The notes: generated by a model not told the origin, from the letters alone. Shown: positions 17,566 through 26,884, counted from the first letter of the stretch. The stretch is DNA of 64,000 nt from Sellimonas sp963559135 (GCA_963559135.1 CAUWJP010000001.1:62001-126000), one strand, 5' to 3'. Translations and numbers: made by a program.

Positions 17566-20434
17566 TATTTGGGAACGCATAAAGGAAACAGTCATCAAGC
17601 TTGTAAAGTCCAGAATGTTTATCGCGTGCGTCGTATTCTGTGTGATGTTTGCCATTCTGGTGCAGAGAGTGTTCTATCTTCAGATTGTAAAAGGCGAAAG
17701 CTATCTGAATGATTACAAACTCCAGATTCAGAAAACAAGAGAAGTGCAGGGCACAAGAGGACGAATTCTCGACCGGAACGGAACGGTTCTGGCGGATAAT
17801 GTTCTTGCCTATTCGGTGACGATTGAGGATAACGGGGATTACGATACGACAAAGCAGAAGAACAAAGAACTGAATGCGACAGTTCGAAGCGTGATCGATA
17901 TTATCGAGAAAAATGGGGATTCCATTATCAACAGCTTCGGTATCGTCCTCAATGACAGCGGTGAGTATGAGTTTTCTACGGAAGGCACGGCACGTCTGCG
18001 GTTTATTGCCGACATTTTTGGGTATGCTACGATAGACAAGCTGTCCGAGAAACAGAAAAATTATACGGCAGCCGACATTATTCATTATCTGTGTACCGAT
18101 GAGACTTACGGATACGGGATCAATGAGGAGGATTACGAGAAAGAGGACATCTTGAAACTTGTCAATATCCGGTATGCCATGAGTCTGAATAAGTACCGGA
18201 AATATATTGCAACGACGATTGCAACAAATGTCAGTGACACGACGGTGGCGGAAATTATGGAAAACCAGGAGGAACTGACTGGCGTCAGCATTGAAGAAAG
18301 TTCCATCCGCCAGTATAATAACAGTAAATATTTCGCATCGATTATCGGTTACACCGGACAGATTTCTCAAGATGAATATAATGCACTTTCCGAGGAAGAG
18401 CAGGAGACCTATTCTTTAACAGATATTGTAGGGAAGACCGGAATCGAAAAAGCAATGGACAGTACCCTTCAGGGAGAAAAGGGAGAGACAAAAATCTACG
18501 TCAATAATGTCGGTAAGGTCATCGATTCCGAGAAAGTGACAGAAGCAAAGGCAGGAAACGACGTTTACTTGTCGATTGATGCGGATCTTCAGATTGCCGC
18601 TTATAATATTCTCGAAGAAAAGCTTGCGGCGATTCTGCTCTCCAAGATGGTCAACCGCCTTGACTATGATACAAGTAAAGTAATGGATGCCGATTCCATC
18701 GTTATTCCGGTGGGAGATGTTTACAATGCATTTTTCAAGAACCAGATTATCGATACAAGTCAATTTACGGCGAAGGATGCAGGCACTGCAGAAAAAGAGG
18801 TTTTGGAGATCTATTCCCGCAGGGAAGAAAGTGCCATTAGTTCCGTCCTTTCAGAAATGCAGAATACAAACGGGACAGCCTATCAGGATCTGTCTGATCG
18901 GATGAAAGCTTACATAGACTATGTGGTAGATACACTTTTGACAGATGATTCCGGAATTCTCGTAAAGGATAGAATTGATACGAGCGATGAAACCTATCTT
19001 GCATGGAAAGAAGAGGAGACCATCGGAGTCAATGAGTATCTGAACTATGCGATTTCACAGAACTGGATTGACACCTCAAAGCTCACTGATTATCTGGAAG
19101 GGGATGCAAGCTACTCAAGCGCTTCCGAGATTTACCAGGCGATCGTGCAATATGTGGGCGAAGTGCTTGGAGATGATGGAGATTTTGAAAAGATCATCTA
19201 TGAGTATATGATCAAATCCGGAGACATTACAGGAAATCAGGTCTGCTGTATCCTGTATGAACAGAATGTTCTGAAATATGATGAAACCCAGTACAACCAG
19301 TTGAGAAGTTCCGGATCAACGACAGCTTATAATTTCATCCGTAGTAAGATTGAAAGCCTGGAGATCACTCCTGGCGAGCTTGGACTGGAGCCGTGTACCG
19401 GATCTATCGTTATTACAGATCCGAGTAACGGACAGGTACTTGCAATGGCTTCTTATCCGGGTTATGACAATAATCGTCTGGCAAACACAATGGATTCCGA
19501 CTATTATGCACAGTTGAATTCCATGACTTCCAGTCCACTTTATAATAAAGCGACACAGGAGAGAACAGCGCCTGGTTCCACGTACAAGCCGCTTGTTTCA
19601 ATTGCAGGTCTGACCGAAGAAGTAATTAGTACAGGAACTACGATTTCCTGTACAGGAATTTTCGATAAAATTTCTCCGATTGCGCGATGCTGGGTTTATC
19701 CGGGTTCTCATGGAAGTTTAAATGTAGTAAGTGCGATTCAGCATTCCTGTAACGATTTCTTCTACGAAGTAGGCTACCGTCTTGGAACAACAGGCGGAGA
19801 ATACAATGATGCATACGGAATTGAGCGTTTGCAGAAATATGCAGAGGAATTTGGGCTTGGAGATACAACAGGACTGGAAATTACTGAATCAGAACCGCAG
19901 ATTTCAGACAGCGACGTAGTACGTTCTTCCATTGGACAGGGAACCAACAACTTTACGACATCAGGACTTGCGCGTTATATCAGCGCAGTTGCCAATGAAG
20001 GAACCGTCTACAATCTGTCATTATTTGACAAAACGACGGATGTCAACGGAAATCTTGTAAAAGATTATGAGCCAAGTGTCAGAAATGAAGTGGAAGGAAT
20101 CGCTGATTCTACATGGACAGCAGTTCACAATGGAATGCGCAGAATGGTTACAAATACTTCCACATTCAACAGCATTGGGAACTTTGAACTGTACGGAAAG
20201 ACAGGTACCGCACAGCAGAGTACGACACATCCGAACCACGGACTGTTCGTTGGATTCACATCAGGACAGGAAAACAACATTGCGTTTGCGATTCGCATTG
20301 CAAACGGCTACAATTCTACGTATCCTTCTGAAATAGGGCGTGATATTATCCGCTACTATTATGAGCTGGATGAAGAAGATGAAATCGTGACAGGACACGC
20401 AGCATCCCTTGGAACGGTTGTTTCAGGAGACTGA
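17558..20434 (+). CDS. mrdA: Class B penicillin-binding protein 2 (elongasome transpeptidase) with a large insertion
   Basis: A 958-residue transpeptidase with one N-terminal membrane helix (FIACVVFCVMFAILVQRVFY) and a PBP dimerisation domain beginning RGRILDRNG. The catalytic domain has STYK (Ser about 674), SCN (Ser about 730) and KTG (Lys about 881). Between the strand LSIDADLQIAAYNILEE and GSIVITDPSNGQVLAM there are roughly 250 extra residues (about 360-610), rich in Asp, Tyr and Ser, which explains the length against 600-700 in ordinary PBP2. TTG 17558 is chosen because AAGGAG ends 11 bases upstream; the in-frame GTG 17546 overlaps that motif. It crosslinks lateral peptidoglycan with RodA, encoded downstream. 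Confidence 0.92.
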   Translation: MFNIWERIKETVIKLVKSRMFIACVVFCVMFAILVQRVFYLQIVKGESYLNDYKLQIQKTREVQGTRGRILDRNGTVLADNVLAYSVTIEDNGDYDTTKQKNKELNATVRSVIDIIEKNGDSIINSFGIVLNDSGEYEFSTEGTARLRFIADIFGYATIDKLSEKQKNYTAADIIHYLCTDETYGYGINEEDYEKEDILKLVNIRYAMSLNKYRKYIATTIATNVSDTTVAEIMENQEELTGVSIEESSIRQYNNSKYFASIIGYTGQISQDEYNALSEEEQETYSLTDIVGKTGIEKAMDSTLQGEKGETKIYVNNVGKVIDSEKVTEAKAGNDVYLSIDADLQIAAYNILEEKLAAILLSKMVNRLDYDTSKVMDADSIVIPVGDVYNAFFKNQIIDTSQFTAKDAGTAEKEVLEIYSRREESAISSVLSEMQNTNGTAYQDLSDRMKAYIDYVVDTLLTDDSGILVKDRIDTSDETYLAWKEEETIGVNEYLNYAISQNWIDTSKLTDYLEGDASYSSASEIYQAIVQYVGEVLGDDGDFEKIIYEYMIKSGDITGNQVCCILYEQNVLKYDETQYNQLRSSGSTTAYNFIRSKIESLEITPGELGLEPCTGSIVITDPSNGQVLAMASYPGYDNNRLANTMDSDYYAQLNSMTSSPLYNKATQERTAPGSTYKPLVSIAGLTEEVISTGTTISCTGIFDKISPIARCWVYPGSHGSLNVVSAIQHSCNDFFYEVGYRLGTTGGEYNDAYGIERLQKYAEEFGLGDTTGLEITESEPQISDSDVVRSSIGQGTNNFTTSGLARYISAVANEGTVYNLSLFDKTTDVNGNLVKDYEPSVRNEVEGIADSTWTAVHNGMRRMVTNTSTFNSIGNFELYGKTGTAQQSTTHPNHGLFVGFTSGQENNIAFAIRIANGYNSTYPSEIGRDIIRYYYELDEEDEIVTGHAASLGTVVSGD

Positions 20435-20523
20435 TGATGTACCGGAAATTACGAAAGAAGGAAGACGGCAGGACAGTGGCGGATTACGCCTGTCTGCGGT
20501 CTTCCCGTCAAGTTTGGTCTTAG
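20434..20523 (+). CDS. Possible 29-residue small ORF between mrdA and minD
   Basis: An ATG at 20434 shares bases with the mrdA stop (TGATG), is preceded by CAGGAGA at 20424-20430, and opens a frame of 29 codons to TAG 20521-20523. That stop lies inside the TAGGAGG that serves as the minD ribosome binding site. The peptide is very basic at its start (MMYRKLRKKEDGR). The same DNA forms a hairpin with arms 20460-20476 and 20490-20505, so the ORF may be accidental and the hairpin the functional element. No homologue is recognised. Confidence 0.3.
   Translation: MMYRKLRKKEDGRTVADYACLRSSRQVWS
20460..20505 (+). other. Hairpin in the mrdA-minD intergenic region
   Basis: The arms GGAAGAC-GGCAGGACAG (20460-20476) and CTGTCTGCGGTCTTCC (20490-20505) pair over about 15 positions with few mismatches and a 13-base loop. 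There is no T-run behind it, so it is not a standard terminator; an mRNA processing or stability element is possible. Confidence 0.55.
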
Positions 20524-20534
20524 GAGGAAGGAAC

Positions 20535-21326
20535 ATGGGTGAAGTTATTGTTATTACATCAGGAAAAGGCGGTGTCGGAAAGACAACGACAACCGCAAAT
20601 ATAGGGGCTGGCCTTGCAAAGCTTGGAAAAAAAGTGCTGCTCATCGACACAGATCTGGGACTAAGGAATCTTGATGTCGTGATGGGACTGGAAAACCGGA
20701 TTGTCTATAATCTGGTTGATGTGATTGAAGGAAAGTGCAGACTGAAACAGGCAGCCATTCACGACAAAAGATATGAGGGGCTTTATCTGCTCCCGTCCGC
20801 CCAGACAAAGGATAAATCTGCCATCTCTCCAGAGCAGATGAAAAAACTGACAGCGGATCTGAAAGAAGAGTATGATTATGTGCTTCTGGACTGCCCGGCA
20901 GGAATTGAGCAGGGCTTTGAAAATGCCGTGGCAGGAGCCGACCGTGCGGTTGTAGTGACAACGCCGGAAGTTTCTGCGATCCGGGATGCAGACCGGATTA
21001 TCGGGCTTCTGGAAGCAAAGCAGATCCGGAATCTTGAACTGATTATCAACCGGATACGGATTGATATGGTAAAACGCGGAGATATGATGTCCGTGGAAGA
21101 TGTGACCGAAATTCTTCCGATCCATCTGCTTGGAGCCATTCCGGATGACGAACAGGTCGTGATTGCGACTAACCAGGGTGAACCTGTTGTGGGTGATGAT
21201 TCCCCATCAGGGAAGGCCTATATGAATATCTGCCGAAGACTTACCGGGGAAGAAGTCCCTCTCATGGATATGGATGAAAAGGGAGGATTTTTCTCCCGGC
21301 TCACACATCTGTTCAAGAAGAATTAA
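20535..21326 (+). CDS. minD: Septum site-determining protein MinD
   Basis: A 263-residue deviant Walker A ATPase (SGKGGVGKTTTTANIG, residues 9-24, with the signature Lys), switch I DTDLGLRNLDVVMGLE and Walker B-like VLLDCPAGIE. The last residues FFSRLTHLFKKN form the amphipathic helix that binds the membrane when ATP is bound. MinD with MinE (next gene) positions the division site; here it sits in an mre-pbp-rodA cluster, as often in Clostridia. ATG 20535 with GGAGGAAGG is the start; the long open frame upstream overlaps mrdA and is not used. Confidence 0.97.
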   Translation: MGEVIVITSGKGGVGKTTTTANIGAGLAKLGKKVLLIDTDLGLRNLDVVMGLENRIVYNLVDVIEGKCRLKQAAIHDKRYEGLYLLPSAQTKDKSAISPEQMKKLTADLKEEYDYVLLDCPAGIEQGFENAVAGADRAVVVTTPEVSAIRDADRIIGLLEAKQIRNLELIINRIRIDMVKRGDMMSVEDVTEILPIHLLGAIPDDEQVVIATNQGEPVVGDDSPSGKAYMNICRRLTGEEVPLMDMDEKGGFFSRLTHLFKKN

Positions 21327-21340
21327 GCAGGAGGCAGAAA

Positions 21341-21571
21341 ATGGGATTGTTTGAAGGAATGGAAAAAAAAGCGTCTGTCGGGATTGCGAAAGACCGCCTC
21401 AGGACGGTTCTTGTCTCCGACAGAATGGATTGTAACCCAAATGTATGTGAACTGTTCCAGAAAGAGCTGTTTCTGACAGTATCGAAATACATTGATACAA
21501 CTCCGGAAACCTTTGATGTTTCAGTCACCCGTTCCCGGATTACCATTACACTGACAGGAGAAAAGCTTTGA
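21341..21571 (+). CDS. minE: Cell division topological specificity factor MinE
   Basis: A 76-residue protein, slightly shorter than E. coli MinE (88). It has the basic N-terminal contact region (KDRLRTVLVSDR, where E. coli has a RLQIIVAERR-like stretch) that stimulates MinD ATPase, then the C-terminal topological domain ITITLTGEKL. Presence of MinE implies an oscillating or MinE-regulated Min system rather than a DivIVA/MinJ one. It follows minD after 14 bases; its stop overlaps the TTG start of rodA. Confidence 0.92.
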   Translation: MGLFEGMEKKASVGIAKDRLRTVLVSDRMDCNPNVCELFQKELFLTVSKYIDTTPETFDVSVTRSRITITLTGEKL

Positions 21572-22692
21572 AGATACTGAAATTTACGAAACCATATCGC
21601 TTAAAAGATTTTAAATTTTCGCTTCTGATTTCTGTGCTTGCCCTGACATGTCTCGGCATCATGGTAATCGGAAGTGCCAAGCAGTCTGTCCAGGGAAGAC
21701 AGATCATCGGACTTGTCATCGGACTTATTGCCTTAGTGATTGTATCCATGATCGATTATGTGTGGATCTTGAATCTGCAGTGGATTCTTTACGGCCTTAC
21801 AATCGCAATGCTTTTGGCTGTACGCTTCTTTGGAAGAGACGTAAACGGGGCGACAAGATGGATTGATTTCGGATTTACGACATTCCAGCCGTCCGAACTT
21901 GCCAAGATCCTGATTATCTTGTTCTTCGCGAAATATATTATGAATCATGAAAACGAAATGACAAAACCGCTCACGATCATAAAGGCAGTGGCTATGCTGG
22001 CGATACCGTGCTTTCTGATCTACAAACAGCCGGACCTTTCAACGACGATTTCGATCGTTCTTGTGTTCTGCGTTATGATGTATGTAGGAGGTCTGAGCTA
22101 TAAATTTATAGGGATATTTCTTCTGATTACGGTTCCGACAGCTGTGATTCTTTTAAGCCTCATTATCCACTCGGATATCGGGATTCTCCAGGGCTATCAG
22201 GAGACACGTATTCTTGCGTGGCTGCAGCCGGAGAAATACAGCAGTGATGAGGCATATCAGCAGAACAACTCCATTATGGCCATCGGTTCCGGACGTTTGA
22301 CAGGAAAGGGACTGAACAATAATACAACCACATCCGTGAAAAACGGGAACTTTATTCTAGAGCCGCAGACAGACTTTATCTTTGCGATTGTGGGAGAAGA
22401 ATTAGGTTTTGTGGGTTGCTGTATCGTGATTGGTCTGCTATTATTAATTGTAATACAGTGTATGAGGATAGGGATGCGGGCTCCGGATATAGGAGGCAGG
22501 ATTATATGTTGCGGGGTGGCCGCCCAGATCGGGATACAGAGCTTTATCAATATCAGCGTAGCAACAGGACTGTTCCCGAATACCGGTATTCCGCTACCAT
22601 TTGTCAGCTACGGAATGTCATCCCTTGTCAGCATGTTTATCGGTATTGGTCTGGTTTTAAATGTTGGATTACAGCAGAAAAAATATAAATAA
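21568..22692 (+). CDS. rodA: SEDS peptidoglycan glycosyltransferase RodA
   Basis: A 374-residue, about ten-helix SEDS protein. FGRDVNGATRWIDFG and FQPSELAKILIILFFA are the strongly conserved early loop, and the large extracellular loop precedes PQTDFIFAIVGEELGF with its essential Asp. The C-terminal signature NTGIPLPFVSYGMSS is intact. It polymerises glycan strands with the PBP2 encoded upstream. The start is TTG 21568, overlapping the minE stop, with CAGGAGAAAA about 7 bases before. Alternative SEDS paralogues (FtsW, SpoVE) are possible, but the mre-mrdA context favours RodA. Confidence 0.93.
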   Translation: MKILKFTKPYRLKDFKFSLLISVLALTCLGIMVIGSAKQSVQGRQIIGLVIGLIALVIVSMIDYVWILNLQWILYGLTIAMLLAVRFFGRDVNGATRWIDFGFTTFQPSELAKILIILFFAKYIMNHENEMTKPLTIIKAVAMLAIPCFLIYKQPDLSTTISIVLVFCVMMYVGGLSYKFIGIFLLITVPTAVILLSLIIHSDIGILQGYQETRILAWLQPEKYSSDEAYQQNNSIMAIGSGRLTGKGLNNNTTTSVKNGNFILEPQTDFIFAIVGEELGFVGCCIVIGLLLLIVIQCMRIGMRAPDIGGRIICCGVAAQIGIQSFINISVATGLFPNTGIPLPFVSYGMSSLVSMFIGIGLVLNVGLQQKKYK

Positions 22693-22704
22693 GGAGTGAG
22701 GAAC

Positions 22705-23100
22705 ATGAATATTGGGCTCATTGCACATGACTCAAAAAAGACACTGATGCAGAATTTCTGTATCGCTTATAGAGGCATTCTAAGCAGAAATGAACTGTAT
22801 GCAACCGGAACAACAGGACGTCTGATCGAGGAAGTAACAAATCTGAATGTACACAAATATCTGGCGGGACCTCTCGGTGGGAAGCAGCAGCTCGGGTCCC
22901 AGATCGCGCAGAACGGGATCGATGCCTTGATTTTCCTGCGGGATCCGTCAAATCCGAAGCCGCATGAGCCGGATGTTAACGATGTGATCCGGCTGTGCGA
23001 TACGTACAATATTCCAGTTGCGACTAATCTTGCAACGGCAGAGCTTATCATTCTGGCCATTGACAGAGGAGATCTTGACTGGAGAGAAATGTATAAGTAA
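22705..23100 (+). CDS. mgsA: Methylglyoxal synthase
   Basis: A 131-residue protein of normal MgsA length. IALIAHDSKK-like opening (GLIAHDSKKTLM), the phosphate-binding ATGTTGRLIEE, the catalytic-Asp stretch ALIFLRDPSNPKPHEPDV, and VATNLATAELII are all recognisable. The enzyme converts dihydroxyacetone phosphate to methylglyoxal and phosphate, relieving phosphate limitation in glycolysis. ATG 22705 follows AAGGAGTGAGG closely. It is 12 bases after rodA and probably belongs to the same transcript. Confidence 0.95.
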   Translation: MNIGLIAHDSKKTLMQNFCIAYRGILSRNELYATGTTGRLIEEVTNLNVHKYLAGPLGGKQQLGSQIAQNGIDALIFLRDPSNPKPHEPDVNDVIRLCDTYNIPVATNLATAELIILAIDRGDLDWREMYK

Positions 23101-23135
23101 TATACAGCATTACAAAGGTTTGAAGGGATTCATGT

Positions 23136-24227
23136 ATGAGTAATTACAGGGAAGAGGAAACACTGAAAAGAAGAGAGCGGATTGAGAAGAACAGACAGAA
23201 GCGTAGTCGCAGACAGGGGCATAATAAGAACCAGAAAAAGAGCCATAAAAAGCAGATTGCAGCAGGAATCTGTCTTGTACTAATTGCAGCGGCAGGCGGC
23301 GGAGTGTATGCCGTCTCCATGCAGAATGCCCAGAAGAATGCGGAGATGTGGTCCTATGAAAAGGAAAATTACAGCGGTTCTGTATTTTCTACAGATGGGC
23401 TTGCTGCCACAAATCTTTGTGTGTCCTCCGGAAATAAGGATGAAATTCAGTACAGCGGTACGACAGATGTGCATGCCGCCGGTTTGTTTGACATTAATGG
23501 AGCCAATGTGCTCTATTCTAATCAGATTCACGAACGGCTGTATCCGGCCAGCACGACGAAAATTCTCACAGCGCTCCTTGCGCTGGAAAAGGGGAATCTT
23601 TCCGATGTAGTGACAGTCGGAGAAAATGCGGCAGCTTCAAGTTTTCCTGCGGATGCGTCTTTATGCGGACTTCAGGAAGGAGATCAGCTGACATTGGAAG
23701 ATCTGCTTTATGGTCTGATGCTGCCTTCGGGAAATGATGCCGCAACAGCTATTGCGGAGTATATTTCCGGATCAGAAGCAGCTTTCGTGGAAGAAATGAA
23801 CACCCGCGCGCAGGAACTGATGGCGGTCAACACGCATTTCACCAACCCGCACGGACTGCATGATGACAATCATTATACGACAGCATACGATCTTTACCTG
23901 ATTTTCAACACCTGTATTCAGAATGAGGAATTTATGAAGGTGATTTCGGCGGAAAGCTATACTGCTTCCATTAAAGAAGCGGACGGAAGTGTCCGCACAG
24001 AAGAGTGGAAACCGACCAACTATTATGCGAAAGGAATTGTAAATGCTCCGGACGGAGTCACAGTTATGGGCGGCAAGACCGGCACGACAGGAGAAGCAGG
24101 ATACTGCCTCATTCTTCTGGACCAGAATTCGACAGATCATCCTTACATCTCCATCGTGATGGGTGCCGGATCGAGAGATATCCTTTATCAGAATATGAAT
24201 GCGCTTCTGGAAGGTGCACAGGATTAA
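23136..24227 (+). CDS. D-alanyl-D-alanine carboxypeptidase (DacF/PBP5-like)
   Basis: A 363-residue serine carboxypeptidase with a highly basic N-terminal cytosolic tail (about 35 residues), a membrane helix, and the catalytic motifs in order: STTK in YPASTTKILTALLAL, SGN in LPSGNDAATAIA, and KTG in VMGGKTGTTGEAGY. It removes the terminal D-Ala from pentapeptide side chains. The basic extended tail is unusual relative to the cleavable signal peptide of most DacF proteins, and there is no obvious C-terminal amphipathic helix, so membrane attachment may be through the N-terminal helix. Its end overlaps the convergent DUF378 gene by 4 bases. Confidence 0.9.
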   Translation: MSNYREEETLKRRERIEKNRQKRSRRQGHNKNQKKSHKKQIAAGICLVLIAAAGGGVYAVSMQNAQKNAEMWSYEKENYSGSVFSTDGLAATNLCVSSGNKDEIQYSGTTDVHAAGLFDINGANVLYSNQIHERLYPASTTKILTALLALEKGNLSDVVTVGENAAASSFPADASLCGLQEGDQLTLEDLLYGLMLPSGNDAATAIAEYISGSEAAFVEEMNTRAQELMAVNTHFTNPHGLHDDNHYTTAYDLYLIFNTCIQNEEFMKVISAESYTASIKEADGSVRTEEWKPTNYYAKGIVNAPDGVTVMGGKTGTTGEAGYCLILLDQNSTDHPYISIVMGAGSRDILYQNMNALLEGAQD

Positions 24228-24430
24228 TCTTCGGAAAAACCACGTATCCTTCCGAACAGGCTGATCAGATAAAGGCCGCAAAGACCTACCAGCGTATAGA
24301 TGATACGGGACAACACGGACAGGTTCCCGAACAGATAGGCAACCAGATCAAAGCGGAATACGCCGATCAGAAGCCAGTTCAGGGCACCTACGATCACCAG
24401 TGTCAGTGCAATGTTATCAAACCATTTCAT
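24224..24430 (-). CDS. DUF378 small membrane protein
   Basis: A 68-residue protein with two helices: MKWFDNIALTLVIVGALNW opening with the conserved GALNWLLIG motif, then IIYTLVGLCGLYLISLF. This matches PF04070 (DUF378), very small membrane proteins of unknown function. AAAGGAGG precedes the ATG (complement of 24428-24430). It is transcribed toward the carboxypeptidase gene and away from the radical SAM gene. Any further upstream in-frame sequence lacks a ribosome binding site. Confidence 0.85.
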   Translation of the reverse strand: MKWFDNIALTLVIVGALNWLLIGVFRFDLVAYLFGNLSVLSRIIYTLVGLCGLYLISLFGRIRGFSED

Positions 24431-24516
24431 ATATGATAATCCTCCTTTATGAATTCGTTCTTTATTATTATTACCGGAAAATAGAAGAATATACAGGAGA
24501 AAAAAGGACAGTGACG

Positions 24517-25461
24517 ATGGAAGAGCAGTTATATAGATCATACAGCCAGTATCTGAAAGAAAAGTATCACGCAAAAGTATATAAACTTCCGGTCAATCTT
24601 CCTGGGACATGCCCGAACAGAGAGAGTGGCTGCGGCTGTACATTCTGTTCGGAAAAAGGTACCGGGTTTGAGGCCATGGAAGGGGTTGTGCCGGCTGCAA
24701 CACAGCTGAAAAAGACAAAAGAATATATTCAAAGACGATATCACGCAGAGAAATTTATTGCATATTTTCAGAATTACACAAATACATACTTTCCGTTTGA
24801 GACGTTTTGCTCCTATATCAGGGAGGCAGAAAAGGTGAAAGATATCGTTGAAGTATCGATCTCCACCAGGCCGGACTGTATCAGCAGCCGTTACCTGGCT
24901 TTTTTGCATGAGTGGATGCAGGAGACAGGAATTGCGGTCACGATCGAACTGGGGCTCCAGACGGTCAACTACCATTCTCTTTCAAAAGTCAGGAGGGGAC
25001 ATGGGCTTGCGGAATATATCGATGCAGTACAGCGGATCAAGCAGCATCCGTTTGATATCTGTACCCATGTGATTTTAAATCTTCCGTGGGATGACAGGGA
25101 GGATGCAGCGGAAACAGCGAAAATTCTGTCGGTGCTTGGTAATGATATTGTCAAAATTCATTCTCTTTATCTGGCAAAAGGAACAGAACTTGCAAAGCAG
25201 TATGAAAATGGAAATTTTCAGATCTGTACTCTGGAAGAGTATCTGGAAAGACTGATTCTGTTTATCCGGCTTCTGGATCCGAATATGGTGATTGAACGAT
25301 TTTTCAGCAGGATTCCAGAGAAGGATGCGGTGTTCTGCAACTGGAATACAAGTTGGTGGAAGCTGAAGGACATGTTGCTTGATGAGATGAAAAGGCGGAA
25401 TGTACGGCAGGGGGATCTTTATTGCTACCGGGATGGACAAAAGCTAAAGAAATGGAATTAG
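24517..25461 (+). CDS. TIGR01212 family radical SAM protein (YtqA-like)
   Basis: A 314-residue radical SAM protein. It has LPVNLPGTCPNRESGCGCTFC split around residues 27-47 (cluster Cys in CPNRESGC and CTFC), then FQNYTNTYFP and the later TIELGLQT and THVILNLPWDD strand motifs of the B. subtilis YtqA family. Substrate unknown. ATG 24517 is the most likely start; GTG 24511 is possible. The next gene starts 12 bases downstream, so it may be cotranscribed with the HlyD-like gene. Confidence 0.88.
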   Translation: MEEQLYRSYSQYLKEKYHAKVYKLPVNLPGTCPNRESGCGCTFCSEKGTGFEAMEGVVPAATQLKKTKEYIQRRYHAEKFIAYFQNYTNTYFPFETFCSYIREAEKVKDIVEVSISTRPDCISSRYLAFLHEWMQETGIAVTIELGLQTVNYHSLSKVRRGHGLAEYIDAVQRIKQHPFDICTHVILNLPWDDREDAAETAKILSVLGNDIVKIHSLYLAKGTELAKQYENGNFQICTLEEYLERLILFIRLLDPNMVIERFFSRIPEKDAVFCNWNTSWWKLKDMLLDEMKRRNVRQGDLYCYRDGQKLKKWN

Positions 25462-25473
25462 GAGGAAGATAGT

Positions 25474-26859
25474 TTGGCAGTCAGAAAGAAAACCACAGAT
25501 ATCAGGTCATACCGCAGAAAATGGAATATCAATATCGGAGTCATTCTGTTTGCCGTCATTTTGATTTATGTAATTGTAGAGGTGCTGGTCTCGGTTACCA
25601 ACCGACCGGCGACCTACTATGAGGTTGGAGAGGGATCGATCATCAAAAATGCATCCTATACAGGATTTGCGGTCCGGACAGAGCAGACGGTGGAGGCACC
25701 GAAAAGTGGCTATCTGAATTTTTATCAGCCGGAGGAATCCAAGGTTTCGGTGGGCCAGAGCATCTGTGCGGTTTCTAATGAGGAACTGGATTTAAGTGCC
25801 AGAGAGGAAGAAGCTGGGGAAACCCAGCTTACAGAGGATGAGCAGAGCCAGATTTTGTCTTCTGTCCGCACCTTTGTTGACAACTACAAGGATGTGTCTT
25901 TTTCCGAGACTTATTCCTTAAAAGATACAATACAGAATACTCTTGACAGGAAAACAGACCAGAATAGAACAGCCAGAATGACGGCGGCCCTTGGAGAGCA
26001 GGAAGAGGACAGCTATCAGAACTGCACAAGTGAGACAGACGGGATTCTTGTTTATGAGGTAGACGGTTACGAGAGTATGACAACCGACCAGGTCACAGAC
26101 AAGAATTTCGATAAGAGCAACTATACTCAGATGGAGGTGCATGAAAACCGGAAAGTTAGTGAAGGGGACAGCATATACAAGATTGTGACAGGAGAAGAGT
26201 GGTACCTGGTCGTAAGAATGGATGCGGATACGGCAGAGTCTCTGTTGGATCGCAACAGTGTTAATATCCGTTTTTTGAAGGATGATGAAGAGATGATTGC
26301 GGGGCTTCGGATGGAAAAGAAAGACGATGATACCTATTATGCGTATCTGACACTGGACAGTGCCATGATCCGCTATGCGTCCGAACGCTATCTTGACATT
26401 GAGATTCTCATCGAAAACGCACAGGGACTTAAGATCCCTAAATCTGCGGTCGTGGAAAAGGACTGTTACGAGGTTCCGACCGAATATATCGTGAGCAACG
26501 GTGAGACGGGAGAGCAGGGCGTACTTATCTATAACGACGGAGAAACAAGTTTCTGCGCAGCTGATGTCTATTATACGGACACGGAAAAAAATATGTCATG
26601 CATCGAGGCGGAAAATCTGCCGAAAGGAACTGTGATTCAGATGCAGGATTCCAACAATACGAGAACTTTGTCTGAGACGGTCAGTCAGGCAGGAGTCTAT
26701 GAGGCAGGAAGTGGATATGCCGTTTTTACAACTATTGATATTGCAGCAGAAAATGAGGACTACTATATCACCGGAAATGGAAGCAGCAACAAGCTGTCCA
26801 ACTATGATAGAATTGTTCTGAATGCAGAAGCGGTAAGCGATGACGAGATTCTGGTGTAA
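25474..26859 (+). CDS. HlyD-family membrane-fusion adaptor protein (orphan)
   Basis: A 461-residue protein with one N-terminal helix (IGVILFAVILIYVIVEVLV, about 22-40). A biotinyl-lipoyl-like half motif follows (ASYTGFAVRTEQTVEAPKSG with YLNFYQPEESKVSVGQSI); the C-terminal half is beta-rich with a mid-chain LKIPKSAVVE, a HlyD hallmark. TTG 25474 is used because AGGAGGAAG lies upstream. No efflux pump gene neighbours it; the next genes are yggS and sepF, as in other Lachnospiraceae. An adaptor role in a Gram-positive cell is uncertain. Confidence 0.75.
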   Translation: MAVRKKTTDIRSYRRKWNINIGVILFAVILIYVIVEVLVSVTNRPATYYEVGEGSIIKNASYTGFAVRTEQTVEAPKSGYLNFYQPEESKVSVGQSICAVSNEELDLSAREEEAGETQLTEDEQSQILSSVRTFVDNYKDVSFSETYSLKDTIQNTLDRKTDQNRTARMTAALGEQEEDSYQNCTSETDGILVYEVDGYESMTTDQVTDKNFDKSNYTQMEVHENRKVSEGDSIYKIVTGEEWYLVVRMDADTAESLLDRNSVNIRFLKDDEEMIAGLRMEKKDDDTYYAYLTLDSAMIRYASERYLDIEILIENAQGLKIPKSAVVEKDCYEVPTEYIVSNGETGEQGVLIYNDGETSFCAADVYYTDTEKNMSCIEAENLPKGTVIQMQDSNNTRTLSETVSQAGVYEAGSGYAVFTTIDIAAENEDYYITGNGSSNKLSNYDRIVLNAEAVSDDEILV

Positions 26860-26884
26860 TAAAATGAGAAAGGAAGTAGAAGAG

